The notes beneath the pieces are model-generated. The model was not told the DNA's origin. It saw only the letters and a list, made by a program, of their open reading frames with translations, and searched no databases. Position numbers and translations under genes: made by a program. A stretch of DNA of 61,866 nt from Pseudovibrio sp. JCM 19062 (GTDB lineage Bacteria > Pseudomonadota > Alphaproteobacteria > Rhizobiales > Stappiaceae), in contig BAXV01000018.1 in NCBI GenBank assembly GCA_001310715.1, positions 1 to 61,866 of the forward strand, given 5' to 3'. Shown here one piece after another: positions 10,215-21,984 of this stretch; position 1 is the stretch's first letter, and each line of letters opens with the position of its first letter.

Positions 10215-12331
10215 ATGCCTTTCAAAAGTTCCAGACGGCAAGGAATTTTCGCCGTTTCAAGCGCTGTATTAAGTTTATACGCAACGTCCGCACTCTCCAG
10301 CCCGGCCTCTGATCTTGTCGACAAGTACAATGACTGGTTTCTTGCAAATGGTGCAACAACTGCATCTTATGCAAGTGCGGTAGATGACGGTGAAAACACC
10401 GAGATTCTGGACCAAAGAATTGAGGGTATGTTTTCCTTTTCTCTCGATGAAGAGAAACCTGAGCTCGGCATCTATTACATCATCACCACGCCAAAAGCTG
10501 TTTACTTAGGCGGTTCGCGCAGCGTGAAACCTTCAGCTTCGAAAGCATCTCTACAGATGATATGCAGTTCGAAATCGGTTTCTTTAAACCAAACGATACC
10601 ATCAAAATCGTCCAGGATGCTCAAGCTTCGAGCGAGGTTGTCCGTATCACAGGTGATGCCAAGGACTATGTTATCTCTGGCTACAGTGAAAACTGGATGG
10701 ACTTGCCTGTGGTCACTGATGGCATCACAGCTGAGGAGTTCCAAAAGCTTCTGGTTGCAGCCACGCGGATGTCTTATGATCGCAGCAGCATTGCAGAACT
10801 CCTCATAGATAGCTCAATGCTCGACAGTTTCACCAGCAGCTACGCACTCAGGAACATTGTTTATACCGGCGTTCAGGATGGGGTCATTGCAACGAACACC
10901 ATTGATGAGTTTGCCACGACGACGACCACATCCGGGATGATTGATGGGCGGGACGTTTCAACTTTCTCTCAATCCACATACTCGGATATTGAGCTGAAAG
11001 ATCAGGACATCCGTCCAATTCTGGCGCTTTTGGGTGCTGGGACCGCTCCTTCCGATCTGGTCACCGGCAGCTACCGCATTGGCAGCTTCACAACGACAGT
11101 GGATAATGGAGCATCAAACGACTCCGAGCCATTTGGCATTATGGAGATGACTGCTGGAGCTTCTGTTACAAAAGACGTTCGCATGTCGGAGGGTGATGCA
11201 AGCAAACTTTATGCGGCTATTGAAGGGTTTAGTTCCACTGTTTCCGAGGCTGAAAACCTAGAGAACGTTTACGCTCTGCTTAATGCCTTTGGTTCATTTT
11301 CCATCGGGTATTCTGATGTGAATGATTTCCATCTCAAGGCATGGGATCCAATCAGGGCGCGCATGAAAGACACCAAGGCACCAAGCCTTGAAGTGAGTCT
11401 TGATCATGCCTCGACAACAGATCTAACGACTAACAGTCTTGGCCAGATCAAACTAGAAGGGCTTTATGGTTCGGTTGAAGGTGAAGGCGCAGTCTTTGAT
11501 CTGGACAGCTTTGAGCTTGCTGATATTGAGTGGCCGAGCCTTCGTACAATCCTTGAGAACGCCCAGTTGGCACAAGTTGAGCCTTCTGCCGCACTGGATG
11601 CAATTCCAACGATTGGGCTCATATCCCTAAGTGGCCTGAGCATGCAGTCCAAGGATCTGGATACTCCGGTCGTTCTGGATGAGCTTTCAATCGAGATGGA
11701 CAACCACATTGGCCCGATCCCGACCAGTCTTTCTGAAGTGATTGATGGGCTGAGTTTTGACGCTGCCCTTCTCGAAGAGCCGACGGTTTTGGGTATGCTT
11801 GATCGTCTTGGCATTGAGCGGGTGCACCTCACGCAGGATTTCCATATTGCATGGGATGAAAACACTGAGGATCTCACTCTGGAGAAGTTCGAGTTCGAGC
11901 TCGAAAACGGGCTGAGACTTCGCGCTGACATCCAGATCGGTAGCATTCCGCGCGCGCTCTTTGAGCGACCACATGAAGCGGAGGCTGTTATTGCGCTGGC
12001 AACTTTCAAAGGTGCACAGATCGAAGTGATGGACTCTCCGCTTATCAGTGAGATGCTGGAAACACAGGCTGAGCAAGCAGGCGTCCCTGCCGAGATACTG
12101 GCGTCCATGTTGATTGATGGCACGGTACAGCAGGCCGGTCCTCTGGCAAGAACCGAGTTTGCTGTAGAGCTTGCAAAAGCTGCCAAGAGCTTTGCGGGCA
12201 ACCCAACCAACATCCGGGTCACACTTGCTCCTAAGACTGCTGTTCCATTCCTGCAGCTTGGTGGCCTTGCCGCTCTGGCACCCCAGCAACTTCCAAAATT
12301 GCTCGGCGCGAGCGTGAGCTACACTGAGTAA
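10215..12331 (+). CDS. Secreted protein of unknown function, longer paralogue (one frameshift)
   Basis: About 705 residues with a signal peptide ending near ATSALSSPASD. The frame breaks near 10510; adding one base gives RFAQRETFSFESISTDD and joins the two parts. No family is recognised. The C-terminal 200 residues resemble the preceding gene: an LGIERV segment, a strand pair with DLTLEKFEFEL, an A-EQAGVPAE helix and a tail NIRVTLAPKTAVPFLQLGG ending LLGASVSYTE. The pair thus seems to be a duplication with an N-terminal extension here. A strong hairpin terminator follows. Likely periplasmic or envelope-associated; nothing in the sequence indicates an enzyme active site. Confidence 0.72.
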
Positions 12332-12346
12332 GAGCTGGTAAAATTC

Positions 12347-12386
12347 AAAAAAGCCGCTGTGATAGACCTTATCACAGCGGCTTTTT
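12347..12386. terminator. Strong bidirectional terminator
   Basis: A perfect stem of about 16 base pairs (AAAAGCCGCTGTGATA against TATCACAGCGGCTTTT) with a 5-base loop, flanked by A and T tracts on both sides. It ends the secreted paralogue pair on the plus strand and can also end the ABC exporter on the minus strand. Confidence 0.92.
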
Positions 12387-12452
12387 GTTTTTGGTTTGTG
12401 GGAAGCAGATGCGGTTCAATTTCAACTACACCTGTTGCCTTCAAGGATTGCG

Positions 12453-14254
12453 TTAGCTCGCAGACTTTTCCTGCTCATCCTCGTTGCTGTTGGTGAACTG
12501 AAGCTCGCACAAATGGCGATAGTAGCCATCCATCTCGTAGAGCTGATTGTGCGTGCCGCTTTCCAGAAGCTTGCCCTGCGACAGAACGTGGATGATGTTG
12601 GCATCACGGACGGTTGCCAGACGGTGGGCGATAACCAATGTGGTCCGCCCTATCATCAAACGGGCAAGGGCCGTTTGGACCTTTTTCTCAGATTCGGCGT
12701 CCAAAGCAGATGTGGCCTCGTCCAGCAGCAAAATTGGCGCATTGGAGAGCATTGCGCGCGCAATAGCAAGCCGTTGGCGTTGACCACCCGAGAGGCGCGT
12801 ACCGCCCTCACCTGCTCCGCTATCGTAGCCCTTTTCCATCTTTTCGATGAACTCATGAGCGTTGGCATTCTTGGCTGCTTCGATCACTTCTTCATCAGTT
12901 GCGTCAGGGCGACCAATGCGGATGTTCTCTTTGATTGTGCGATCGAAAAGGAACGTATCCTGCGTTACGATCGCGATATTGTTGCGCAGGCTGCGCATGT
13001 TGTATTGGCGGATATCCTGACCATCAATCAGAATTTCACCTTTGTTAATTTCGTAGAACCGCTCGATTAGCGAGAAGACCGTTGATTTACCGGCGCCGGA
13101 TGCTCCAACAAGCGCAGTCACTTCGCCAGCTTTTGCGACGAGGCTCAGACCATTGAGAGCTTTCGCCTCGCCATAATCGAACTCAACCTGCTTCAACTCG
13201 ATGCGGCCTTTACTCACGTTAATGTCCGGTTTGTCTGCACTGGCCCGGTTTTCTTCTGGCAGATCCAGAAGTTCATACATCAGCCGAACGCCGACGAGCT
13301 GTGTGTTCAAGGTGACCTGAAAACGCGCCAAACGCTTGATAGGTTCATATGCGAGCAGCAAAGCCGTGATAAAGGCAAAGAAGGCACCAGCATCCTGGCC
13401 CAATTCAATCACGCTGTATCCGCCGTACAATATGATGATTGCAATCGCGATACCGCCCAGAGTTTCCATTAGTGGTGATGTACGTGCGGTCAGTTTCGCG
13501 ATTTTGTTAGCCTGCTGCTCCACATCGGAAACAGCCCTGTCCATAGCCCCATGCATGCTCCCTTCGTAATTGAAGGACTTCACGACACGGATGCCAATAG
13601 CCATCTCTTTCACCAGTGAAAGGATAAGTGTTTGGGATAGGAACTGGCTTTTGGCGATCTTCTTTACACGCCGTACAAGCTTGGATACCGCGTATACGGC
13701 CGGTGGCATAATCGCGAGAGAAACGAGCGAAAGCAGCGGGTTTTGCCAAACCATGACAGTGACCAGGCCGATCACCGACATCACATCGCGACCAACCGAG
13801 AGCACAATCAGGTCCATCACGCCGCGGGCTGCGCCGGTGTTATGACCGAAACGAGTCGCCAGATCACCGAATGTTGTGTGATCGAAGTAGCTGACGCCCA
13901 GACGGGTTACCTTTTCAAACATGTTGCGCTGAAGTTTGGCGACGACTGAGTTTCCAATCCGGCTTAGCACGATAGTCTGCCCGTACGTTGCCAGACCTTT
14001 GGCCAGAAAAATGCCCATTACAGCGCCGGCAATCACGAAGACCATAGTCAGATCGCGTGCAATAAATACCTGATTTATCACGTTCTTCATGATCGCGGCG
14101 CTGGCAGCGCCTGCAGCGGCTGATATCACCATGAAGAACACTGCGATCAAATATTGGTATTTGTATTTCCCAAAGTTTTCCCGGAGAAGGCGGCGAATAA
14201 GGCTGGGAGCGCCTCTACATCGGTAAACAGCTTTTTACTTATGGCGTTAAACAC
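12453..14254 (-). CDS. ABC exporter, MsbA/lipid-A-exporter-like (one frameshift)
   Basis: A half-transporter of about 600 residues: six membrane helices in the first 330 residues fused to an ATPase domain. Walker A is GASGAGKST, the signature is RLSGGQRQRL, Walker B is ILLLDEATSALD and the switch histidine is in VIAHRL. The order and length fit the MsbA-like exporters that flip lipid A or other lipids, but drug or peptide exporters look alike, so the substrate is inferred. Near 14200 one base is missing; restoring it joins the GTG-started MFNAISKKLFTDVEAL to RRLLRENFGKYKYQY. The GTG at 14254 has a GAGGG site about 8 bases upstream. Confidence 0.85.
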
Positions 14255-14281
14255 CCAAAACCCTCATTTTTTTCCAGCGAT

Positions 14282-14300
14282 ATTAAGCGTATTTGCTTAA
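14282..14300. promoter_or_regulatory. Palindrome upstream of the ABC exporter, possible operator
   Basis: ATTAAGC and GCTTAAT flank a 5-base spacer, 28 bases upstream of the exporter's GTG start, with a CTACCGGTAG palindrome right beside it. The position suits a regulator binding site, but no regulator is identified and chance is possible in AT-rich DNA. Confidence 0.3.
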
Positions 14301-14320
14301 TTTGCTACCGGTAGAAGATG

Positions 14321-14353
14321 AAAAGGCGACCGTAGATCTACGACCGCCTTTTT
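14321..14353. terminator. Terminator downstream of aspS
   Basis: AAAAGGCG pairs with CGCCTTTT, two mismatches follow, then an inner CGTAG/CTACG stem with a short loop. The flanking A and T tracts allow termination from either side. It lies 58 bases after the aspS stop on the minus strand. Confidence 0.75.
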
Positions 14354-14410
14354 ATGAGATTTATAACATTATGACGCAAACCGCCATACCTGCTTTTCTG
14401 CCAGCGGCTC

Positions 14411-16194
14411 TTATGCTTCCGGCAGGTTCAGGCGGACGTGCAAATCGCGCAGCTGTGCTGGGAACACGTCGCTTGGTGCACCCATCATCAGGTCCTGTGC
14501 CTGCTGGTTCATTGGGAACAGGGTCACCTCGCGCAAGTTCTTCGCACCAACGAGCAGCATAACGATGCGGTCAATACCAGCAGCCATACCACCGTGTGGA
14601 GGTGCACCGTACTGGAATGCGCGGAACATGCCACCGAACTTCTCTTCAAGCAGGCTTTCGTCGTAACCAGCAATCTCGAAGGCTTTCTTCATGACTTCAA
14701 CCTGGTGGTTACGAATTGCACCTGAGCCAATTTCAAAACCGTTACAGACGATGTCATACTGGTATGCGTTCAGCTCCAAAGGCTCAACGTTGTTGAGGCC
14801 GTCCATACCACCTTCCGGCATGGAGAATGGGTTGTGGCAGAAGTCAACTTTCTTGTTGTCTTCATCCATTCGTACATTGGGAAATCCACGATCCAGCAGA
14901 GTGCGAACTGATCTTCGTCGATCAGGTTCAGCTCTTCAGCTGCACGGGTCCGTGCCTTACCAGCAAAGTCTGCGAACTTCTTAGGGTCACCTGCTGCGAA
15001 GAACACTGCATCGCCTTCATCCAGACCCAGCTGGGTGCGAACTGCTTCGGTGCGCTCTGCGCCGATGTTCTTCGCGATTGGGCCTGCACCAGCGATTGTG
15101 TCTTCTTCGTTACGGAAGAAGATGTAACCCAGACCAGGCTGACCTTCGCTCTGTGCCCATGAGTTCATGCGATCACAGAATGCACGGGAGCCGCCCTTTG
15201 GTGCTGGAATCGCCCAGACCTGAACCTTTGGATCGCTCTCGATCATGCGCGCGAAGACTTTGAAGCCGGAGCCTGCAAAGTGTTCGGTTACGTTCTGCAT
15301 TTCGATCGGGTTGCGCAGATCCGGCTTATCGGAGCCGTATTTGCGGATTGCTTCTGCGTAAGGGATACGCGGGAATTCTTTGGTGACTGGCTTGCCTTCA
15401 GAAAACTCTTCAAACACACCGCGGATCACAGGCTCCATGGTGGTCAGAACGTCTTCCTGCGTCACAAAGCTCATTTCCACGTCGAGCTGGTAGAACTCGC
15501 CCGGCAGGCGGTCAGCGCGTGGGTCTTCATCACGGAAGCACGGTGCAATCTGGAAGTACTTATCGAAGCCGGACATCATCAACAGCTGTTTGAACTGCTG
15601 AGGTGCCTGTGGCAACGCGTAGAACTTGCCCGGGTGAATACGAGAGGGCACCAGGAAGTCACGTGCACCCTCAGGAGAGGACGCAGTCAGGATTGGTGTC
15701 TGGAACTCGTTGAACTCAGCATCGTTCATGCGCTTACGCATGGAGTTGATGATCTTTGTACGGGTCATCAAGTTCGCGTGCAGTGTATCGCGGCGCAGGT
15801 CCAGGAAGCGGTATTTCAGACGAATGTCTTCCGGGTATTCCAATTCACCGAATACTGGCAGAGGCAGCTCTTGGGAGTCGCCCAGAACTTCCATGTCACG
15901 AATGAAGATTTCGACTTCACCGGTACCGAGGTTTTCGTTGATGGTTTCGTCAGAGCGTTTCTTAACTTCACCATCGATGCGAATGCACCATTCGGAGCGT
16001 ACGGTTTCAGCCAGCTTGAAGGCTTGGGAGTCCGGATCAACAACACACTGCGTGATACCGTAGTGGTCACGCAGGTCGATGAAGAGCAGGCCGCCGTGAT
16101 CGCGTACACGGTGTACCCAGCCAGAAAGGCGAGTGGTTTCACCTACATTATTAGCCCGCAACTCTCCGCAGGTATGGCTTCGATAACGATGCAT
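14411..16194 (-). CDS. aspS: Aspartyl-tRNA synthetase (one frameshift)
   Basis: Charges tRNA-Asp with aspartate; a class II synthetase. The repaired protein is about 594 residues, the usual bacterial length. The N-terminal OB-fold anticodon domain ([19 protein letters not shown]) is at about residues 25-46. Class II motif 2 is [20 protein letters not shown] near 215-234, and motif 3 is [19 protein letters not shown] near the C terminus. The frame breaks near 14868: TACGAATGGATGAA lacks one G, and restoring it gives [17 protein letters not shown]. As this enzyme is indispensable, the break argues strongly for sequence error. It is divergent from rnd across about 300 bases. Confidence 0.97.
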
Positions 16195-16490
16195 AGCGTC
16201 CTCAGTGGTAATCTAGTGAATCATAGAATTCAGAAACTGGTTGACCCTTCAAAAGGTCATCCGGCTGGAAAAGACATGTCAGCCCCTCAAAGTCAAGTAA
16301 GTCTGGTGCTCAGACACTGTTTCTTGGGCACATTTCCCGAGTTTCCTCTACCTATGTGAAATTCACGAGGCTTCAACTGCGGCCCTTTGGTTCAAGAGGA
16401 GTAAAAATTGGCATATACAACTGCTTGATGAAAAAACGAGAAAGTTAGATAGGGACAAGGCCTTTCTCTTGCGCTATAGACTTTGTCACC

Positions 16491-17711
16491 ATGAAGATGA
16501 TCACAACAACAGAAGAGCTTGCACAAGCGTGCGCTAAGCTTGCTAAATCAGATTTTGTAACAGTAGATACTGAGTTTTTGCGGGAGACTACCTTCTGGCC
16601 AAAACTCTGCGTCATTCAAATTGCCAATCCAGATCACGCTGTATTGTTGATGCGCTGGCTGAAGATCTGGATCTTGAACCCTTTTTCGAATTGATGCGCA
16701 ATACGGACATCGTCAAGGTGTTCCATGCAGCGCGGCAGGACATTGAGATAATCTACCATCTGGGCGGGTTTGTGCCCTCACCGCTATTCGACAGTCAGGT
16801 TGCAGCCATGGTTTGTGGCTTTGGGGATTCCGTTTCCTACGACCAGCTGGTTTCGAAAGTGACAGGTGAGCGGATTGACAAGTCCTCCCGGTTTACAGAT
16901 TGGTCCCGCCGTCCTTTGACGAACAAGCAGCTTACTTATGCACTGGCTGACGTGACACATTTGCGTGACGTTTACCTGTTCCTGAAAGAGCAACTTGAAC
17001 AGAAAGGCCGCAGCCATTGGGTTGAGGATGAGATGGCGACATTGTCCTCCACCGACACCTATCGCAGTGACCCGGACAAAGCGTGGCAGCGCATGAAACT
17101 GCGTGTTCGCAAACCGCGTGATTTGGCCGTTCTTAAAGAGCTTGCATACTGGCGGGAAACGGAAGCGCAAAAGCGCGATATTCCGCGCAACCGTGTCATC
17201 AAGGACGATGCGATTTTCGAGGTTGCAACCCAGAAACCGCAGACAACTGAGGCTTTGGGGCACTTGCGTACAATTCCGCGTGGTTTTGAGCGCTCTCGCC
17301 ATGCCGAAGATATCTTGAATGCGGTCAAGCGGGCCATGGCAATCCCCGAGGAGGAACTTCCGGAAGTTCCGAAGGGCCGACCTTCGCCGGACGGAGCATC
17401 TGCGGCAGTTGACCTTCTGAAAGTGCTGTTGAAGATGAAGAGCGAGAGCTTTGGTGTTGCTCCAAAAGTCATTGCAACCGTCGATGATTTGGACAAAATT
17501 GCCTCCAGCGATGATGCTCAGGTTCAGGCCCTCTCAGGCTGGCGCAAAGAGCTGTTTGGCGACGAGGCTCTTCGCCTGAAAAAAAGGTGAGATCGGCCTT
17601 GCATTTAATGGGCGTCAGGTTGTCATTTGCGAACAGGGCGAACCTGTTGAACGGGTTGAGAACGGGTCCCGTCGACGCGGTGGTAACAGAAGCAACAAAG
17701 CAAAAGCCTAA
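16491..17711 (+). CDS. rnd: Ribonuclease D (two frameshifts)
   Basis: A 3'-5' exoribonuclease that trims tRNA and other small RNAs. The DEDD motifs are visible: DTEFLRE (Exo I), [10 protein letters not shown] (Exo II) and [13 protein letters not shown] (Exo III). An HRDC RNA-binding domain follows at about residues 210-290. The first break, near 16650, is cured by one A ([16 protein letters not shown]). A second lies in a seven-A run near 17585: with six A the frame continues 43 codons as [19 protein letters not shown], a tail typical of alphaproteobacterial RNase D, so I extend the gene to 17711. The repaired length is about 406 residues. Confidence 0.93.
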
Positions 17712-17756
17712 TTGAGACTTTACATCCACGTTTTACCATAAGAGACTGATAAATAA

Positions 17757-17790
17757 GAAAAGCCCCGGCAAGACCTGTCGGGGCTTTCTT
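17757..17790 (+). terminator. Terminator of rnd
   Basis: AAAGCCCCG pairs with CGGGGCTTT around an 11-base loop, followed by CTT. It lies 46 bases after the reconstructed rnd stop. Confidence 0.85.
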
Positions 17791-17809
17791 ATATTCATCT
17801 CGGCATTTT

Positions 17810-17912
17810 CTTAGAGTATGTCGCGTTTATATCAATTCACGCAGTAAGCTCTAAGCGTTTATTTTCTCGCGTATTCTTCTCCGAAAACCGGACCCACTTT
17901 TCGGGGATACGC
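17810..17912. repeat. Palindromic intergenic repeat, copy 1 (composite)
   Basis: The outer CTTAGAG (17810) and CTCTAAG (17849) form one inverted repeat. It is joined to a 44-base palindromic unit, 17869-17912: GCGTATtC, CCGAAAACCGG, CACTTTTCGG, GATACGC. The same unit recurs at 21828-21977 and 58447-58491. It resembles short dispersed repeats common between genes in Hyphomicrobiales. Here it fills the gap between the convergent rnd and ppx genes, after the rnd terminator. Confidence 0.75.
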
Positions 17913-17913
17913 T

Positions 17914-19437
17914 CTAAAGCACTCTGACTTCCGCTTCCAGATCCATAACACGCCCGAGTTGGTTCAGGCGTTTTGTCAAACGATCCCCTTGCATATCTGC
18001 AAGTTCAGCGGGAAGCGCTAAAATGAGCTTGTCGTTGACCAGTGAGAGCTTACTCTTCAGCAGAACGCCGTTCATAGAGGCGCTGATGAGCGCAGCAACG
18101 CGCAGTGTTGCGCCGAGGAGCCGTGCCAGTTTCATGAGGCGTGGATTGCTCAGGCTGCGGATTGCTGGCGAGAGGGCCTCATCCATCAAGCTTCGTATCG
18201 ATAGAACACGGTCAGAGCCAGATACGCTCTGCCCGCATGATCAATGCCTACGAAACCGCCATTGGAGATAATGTTCAGCGATTGCTGCCCACGATAGTCC
18301 GGGTGCGCGCGCCAACCGATATCAGTCAACTGACAGGCGGCTTCACGCAACCGGCGCTCGCCTTCGCTCTCGTCCACACCTGCAACACGCATGGCCTGTT
18401 CGCTCCACTCAACGACCTCGGCTGAGTAGGACGGATCGCGCGCGCGCAACACGCCCAATTCGTGCGCTGCTGCGAGGAGCGGGTCCTGTTTTTTGCCCGC
18501 GTCATCGAGTTGATCATACAGGTAGCCCTCTCGCACGCCGAGCGCAGAAAAGATGACCTGATCTGCCTGACAGTGCAGCAAGGTCTGCCGCATCACTGTT
18601 GCGCCGTATGGCAGCAATGCGCGGCGGGCCTTGGAAATGACCTGAATACTCGGCTCATTGCTCACATCATCGCGCATGAGCTGCTCGCAAAAGTCAATCA
18701 TGACTTCTGCAGGCACCGTGTAGTCATGCATCACGTGCAGTGGATAGCCTTGCTGGTACAGATGGAGGCGCCCCAGAGAACGCCAGGTACCGCCAATGGC
18801 GTAAAAATTCCGGTCACGGGCTTTACCAAGCCAATCGGCCTTGTCCAGTTCTTCGCGAGCGATTTCGTTAGCCAGTGCAAGGTCTCTATCTGAAGACTCC
18901 TGCAGGCGAATGCCGCCAAGCGGGAACGTGCGGCCATCACCAATGCCATGTGCGCTGATGTCGACCAGTTCCAGCGAACCACCACCCAAATCGCCGACGA
19001 GACCATCTGCTCTCCAGAAACCGGAGAACACGCCCATTGCGGAGAAGAAGGCTTCGTCACGGCCAGAAAGGATCTGTGCCTTCTCACGGCAGATTTTTTT
19101 CAACTCTGGTGATGAAGTCGGCACCATTCTCGGCTTCACGCACTGCTGCGGTTGCCAAGATGTGCACTTTGATGACACCGACATGGTCACATACGCGCCT
19201 AAACCGTACCAAAGCGCGCAAGGCCGTGGCGACATTTTCTTCACCCAGACGACCCGTTGCGCCTACGCCGCGCCCCAATCCCGCTAGGATTTTTTCATTG
19301 AACAACGCAGTAGGGTTACGCGCCAGTCTTTCATAAATCACAAGACGGACAGAGTTGGAACCAATATCAATGATTGCTATTGGTCCCGGGTCTGTAAATC
19401 GTCCGCGAGGCTCATCACTCGTCGAGATTTGTGTCAC
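17914..19437 (-). CDS. ppx: Exopolyphosphatase Ppx/GppA (two frameshifts)
   Basis: Removes terminal phosphate from polyphosphate and may also act on pppGpp. The repaired protein is about 507 residues. The ASKHA-fold motifs [15 protein letters not shown] near the start, [11 protein letters not shown] in the middle and [15 protein letters not shown] are clear, and the C-terminal part ([15 protein letters not shown]) is typical of the Ppx helical domain. One break lies in a seven-A run near 19095 (one A too many) and one near 18190 (a lost G before CTTGATGG). The likely GTG start at 19437 overlaps the end of ppk by 23 bases, so the two are translationally linked and make up one polyphosphate turnover unit. 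The exact start is uncertain. Confidence 0.93.
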
Positions 19438-21644
19438 TATTCGGCCGCTCTGCAAAAAGTTTCGGGCTGTCACCCTGTAGCGAGCTACCACGACCAGACA
19501 GCGATGGGTTGGTCATAAAGAACATGTGTGCGTTGAACGGATCTTCGTCTGGTTCGGCAACAATGCGCTCATGACTACCGTCCGGAAGCAGACGCCAGCT
19601 TTGTTGATTATCTTCTAGATTCGCAACCATAATCTGATCAAGAACCTGCTTATGTACCGTCGGTGTTTTAACAGGTACCAGGAGCTCGACCCGACGATCA
19701 AGGTTACGCGGCATCATATCCGCAGATGAGATATAGACATGGGCTTCGTCTGAGGGCAACCCATGACCGTTGCCAAAGCAGAAGACACGGCTGTGCTCAA
19801 GAAATCTTCCCACAATTGATTTGGCTCGGATATTGTCGGAAAGCCCCGGCACGCCTGCGCGCAGGCAGCAGATACCACGGACAATAAGATCAATCTGCAC
19901 GCCTGCCTGGCTGGCACGGTAGAGTGCATCAATGACACCTGGATCAACCAGAGAATTCATCTTCATCCAGATTTGGCCCGGACGGCCTGCTTTGGTGTGA
20001 GCGATCTCTTCTTCTGTATGCTGAATAATCCGCTTGCGCAGGCTCATTGGGGAGACGGCCAGTCGCTCCAGCTCGCCCGGCTCAGCGTACCCAGTTATAT
20101 AATTGAATACCTTAGCCGCATCACGTGCCATCACAGGCTCTGCTGTGAAGTAAGACAGGTCGGTGTAGATGCGTGCGGTGATTGGGTGATAGTTGCCTGT
20201 ACCGAAGTGGCAGTAGGTCTTCAGCCCGCCCTGCTCGCGGCGCACAACCATGGATACTTTTGCGTGGGTTTTCAGTTCAAGGAAGCCGAAGACAACCTGT
20301 ACGCCAGCGCGTTCCAGATCTCGTGCCCAACGGATGTTGGCTTCTTCATCAAACCGTGCTTTCAGCTCAACGAGAGCGGTAACAGATTTACCTGCCTCTG
20401 CGGCTTCGACAAGGGCTTTTACAATCGGCGAATTGTTGGATGTACGGTAGAGCGTTTGTTTGATTGCAACAACATCAGGGTCCTGAGCTGCCTGAAGGAG
20501 GAACTGGACAACGACATCAAAGCTCTCATAAGGGTGATGGATCAGGATGTCTTTTTGCTGGATAGCAGCAAAACAATCGCCTCCATGTTCACGGATGCGT
20601 TCCGGATAGCGCGGGCTATACGGCAAAAACTTGAGGTCATCACGCTTGACGTTTACGGCCTGCGACAGATCATTGAGCGCCAGTAGACCGTTGGCAAGGA
20701 AAGTCTCCTCCTCGGTGACTTCCAACTCATTGGCAACAAACGCACGTAGATTTTCCGGGGTGCTCTCGTCGATTTCCATGCGGATCACAGACCCGCGACG
20801 ACGGCGTTTCAGGGCGGTTTCAAAAACGCGCACCAGATCTTCCGCTTCTTCCTCAATTTCCAGATCCGAGTCACGCAGAACGCGGAACGCACCTTTGCCG
20901 CAGACCTGATAGCCAGGGAAGAGCTTACCGATGAACAGCGAAATGATTGTTTCAATGGGAATGAAGCGGGTTGCCTTTGGCCCCGCATCACGCGGCGTTG
21001 GCAGCACAACAAACCGGCCAATCTGGCTGGGCATGCGCAGCAATGCCGTCATTCCGGCACCGCCATCAACCGGACGCAGATCAAGGATCAGCGAGAAGCC
21101 AGATTTGGGATGAACGGGAATGGATGCGCCGGATCAATTGCCAGTGGGGTGAGGACCGGAAAAATGTGCTGCAGGAAGTATTCTTCCAACCAGTCGGTTT
21201 CCGCCTGACTCATATTCTGCGCTTCAACGATGAAGATGCCTTCATCTGCCAGTTCAGAACGCAACTGACGGAAACGTGCCTGCTGCTCGCTTTGAAGCTT
21301 ACTGACTTCAACAGAGATCTGTTCAAGCTGCTCTGACGGGGTCAGTCCGTCATCTGAGATGGTTGTCACATCTGCCCGCTGCTGGCCGCGCAAACCGGCA
21401 ACACGCACCATGAAGAATTCATCGAGGTTGTTGGCAGAGATAGACAGGAACCGGAGTCTTTCCAAAAGCGGATGACTGGGTTCATGGATTCTTCCAGAAC
21501 ACGGCGGTTGAATTGGAGCCATGAAAGCTCACGGTTAACAAAGCGCTCCGGTTTTTGCATCAAAGCCAGCCCTGCATCCACCTCATAATTTGCGGTGTCT
21601 GTGGTCTCGTCTTCCAAAGCCTTCACTTCCGTAAACTCATTCAT
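19415..21644 (-). CDS. ppk: Polyphosphate kinase 1 (two frameshifts)
   Basis: Makes long-chain polyphosphate from ATP at the inner membrane. The repaired protein is about 743 residues, near the family norm. The N-terminal domain carries [20 protein letters not shown] and [14 protein letters not shown]; the head domain has [14 protein letters not shown]; the catalytic core contains [13 protein letters not shown] and the HFGTGNYH segment. The conserved [16 protein letters not shown] follows. Breaks near 21475 (lost C in CCCC) and 21105 (lost G) are simple one-base losses. A GGAGG site lies 8 bases before the ATG at 21644. It is the first gene of the ppk-ppx pair. Confidence 0.96.
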
Positions 21645-21827
21645 TCCATGTACCTCCGCAGCCCGTGGACCGGGTTCGCCAGCATTCGGCGCATCTCGCT
21701 ACAAATTAGCTGGCGATTACGCTGGCAAGTGTATGAATTTGGTCATTTAGACCACACATTTAAAACAGGAAACGGCACGCCAGAAGCATGCTGCGTTCAC
21801 CTATAAATCTCTAAACTCTTTCTGCAC

Positions 21828-21977
21828 GCGTATCCTCACACGGGACCCAACAGTCACTTCCTGATGAGATACTTTTCCCACGTATCTCCCCCAAAGAACC
21901 GCAATCAATTTTCGGGGATACGCCTATCTCCCGCGTATCCTTGCCCGAAAACCGGCAGTCACTTTGTGGAGATACGC
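21828..21977. repeat. Palindromic intergenic repeat, three tandem copies
   Basis: Three tandem versions of the unit found at 17869: a degenerate one at 21828-21871, one at 21881-21923 (with TTTTCGGGGATACGC) and one at 21933-21977 (with CCGAAAACCGG and GATACGC). Each begins CGTATC and ends GATAC(GC), so each transcript can fold into a hairpin. They lie between hdaA and ppk on the minus strand and could set mRNA stability or attenuate read-through. Confidence 0.75.
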
Positions 21978-21984
21978 TGCGTGC

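Noticed and set aside
11464..12222. Ser/Arg-rich frame of 252 codons opposite the longer secreted paralogue
   Set aside because: Low-complexity composition typical of an antisense shadow, no start signal.
12396..13070. Open frame of 224 codons on the plus strand opposite the ABC exporter
   Set aside because: It lies wholly over the Walker B and signature coding region of the exporter and has no family likeness.
15280..16359. Long open frame (359 codons) on the plus strand opposite aspS
   Set aside because: It is the mirror of aspS in another frame, has no recognisable domain and no ribosome site; codon bias of the real gene keeps the opposite frame open.
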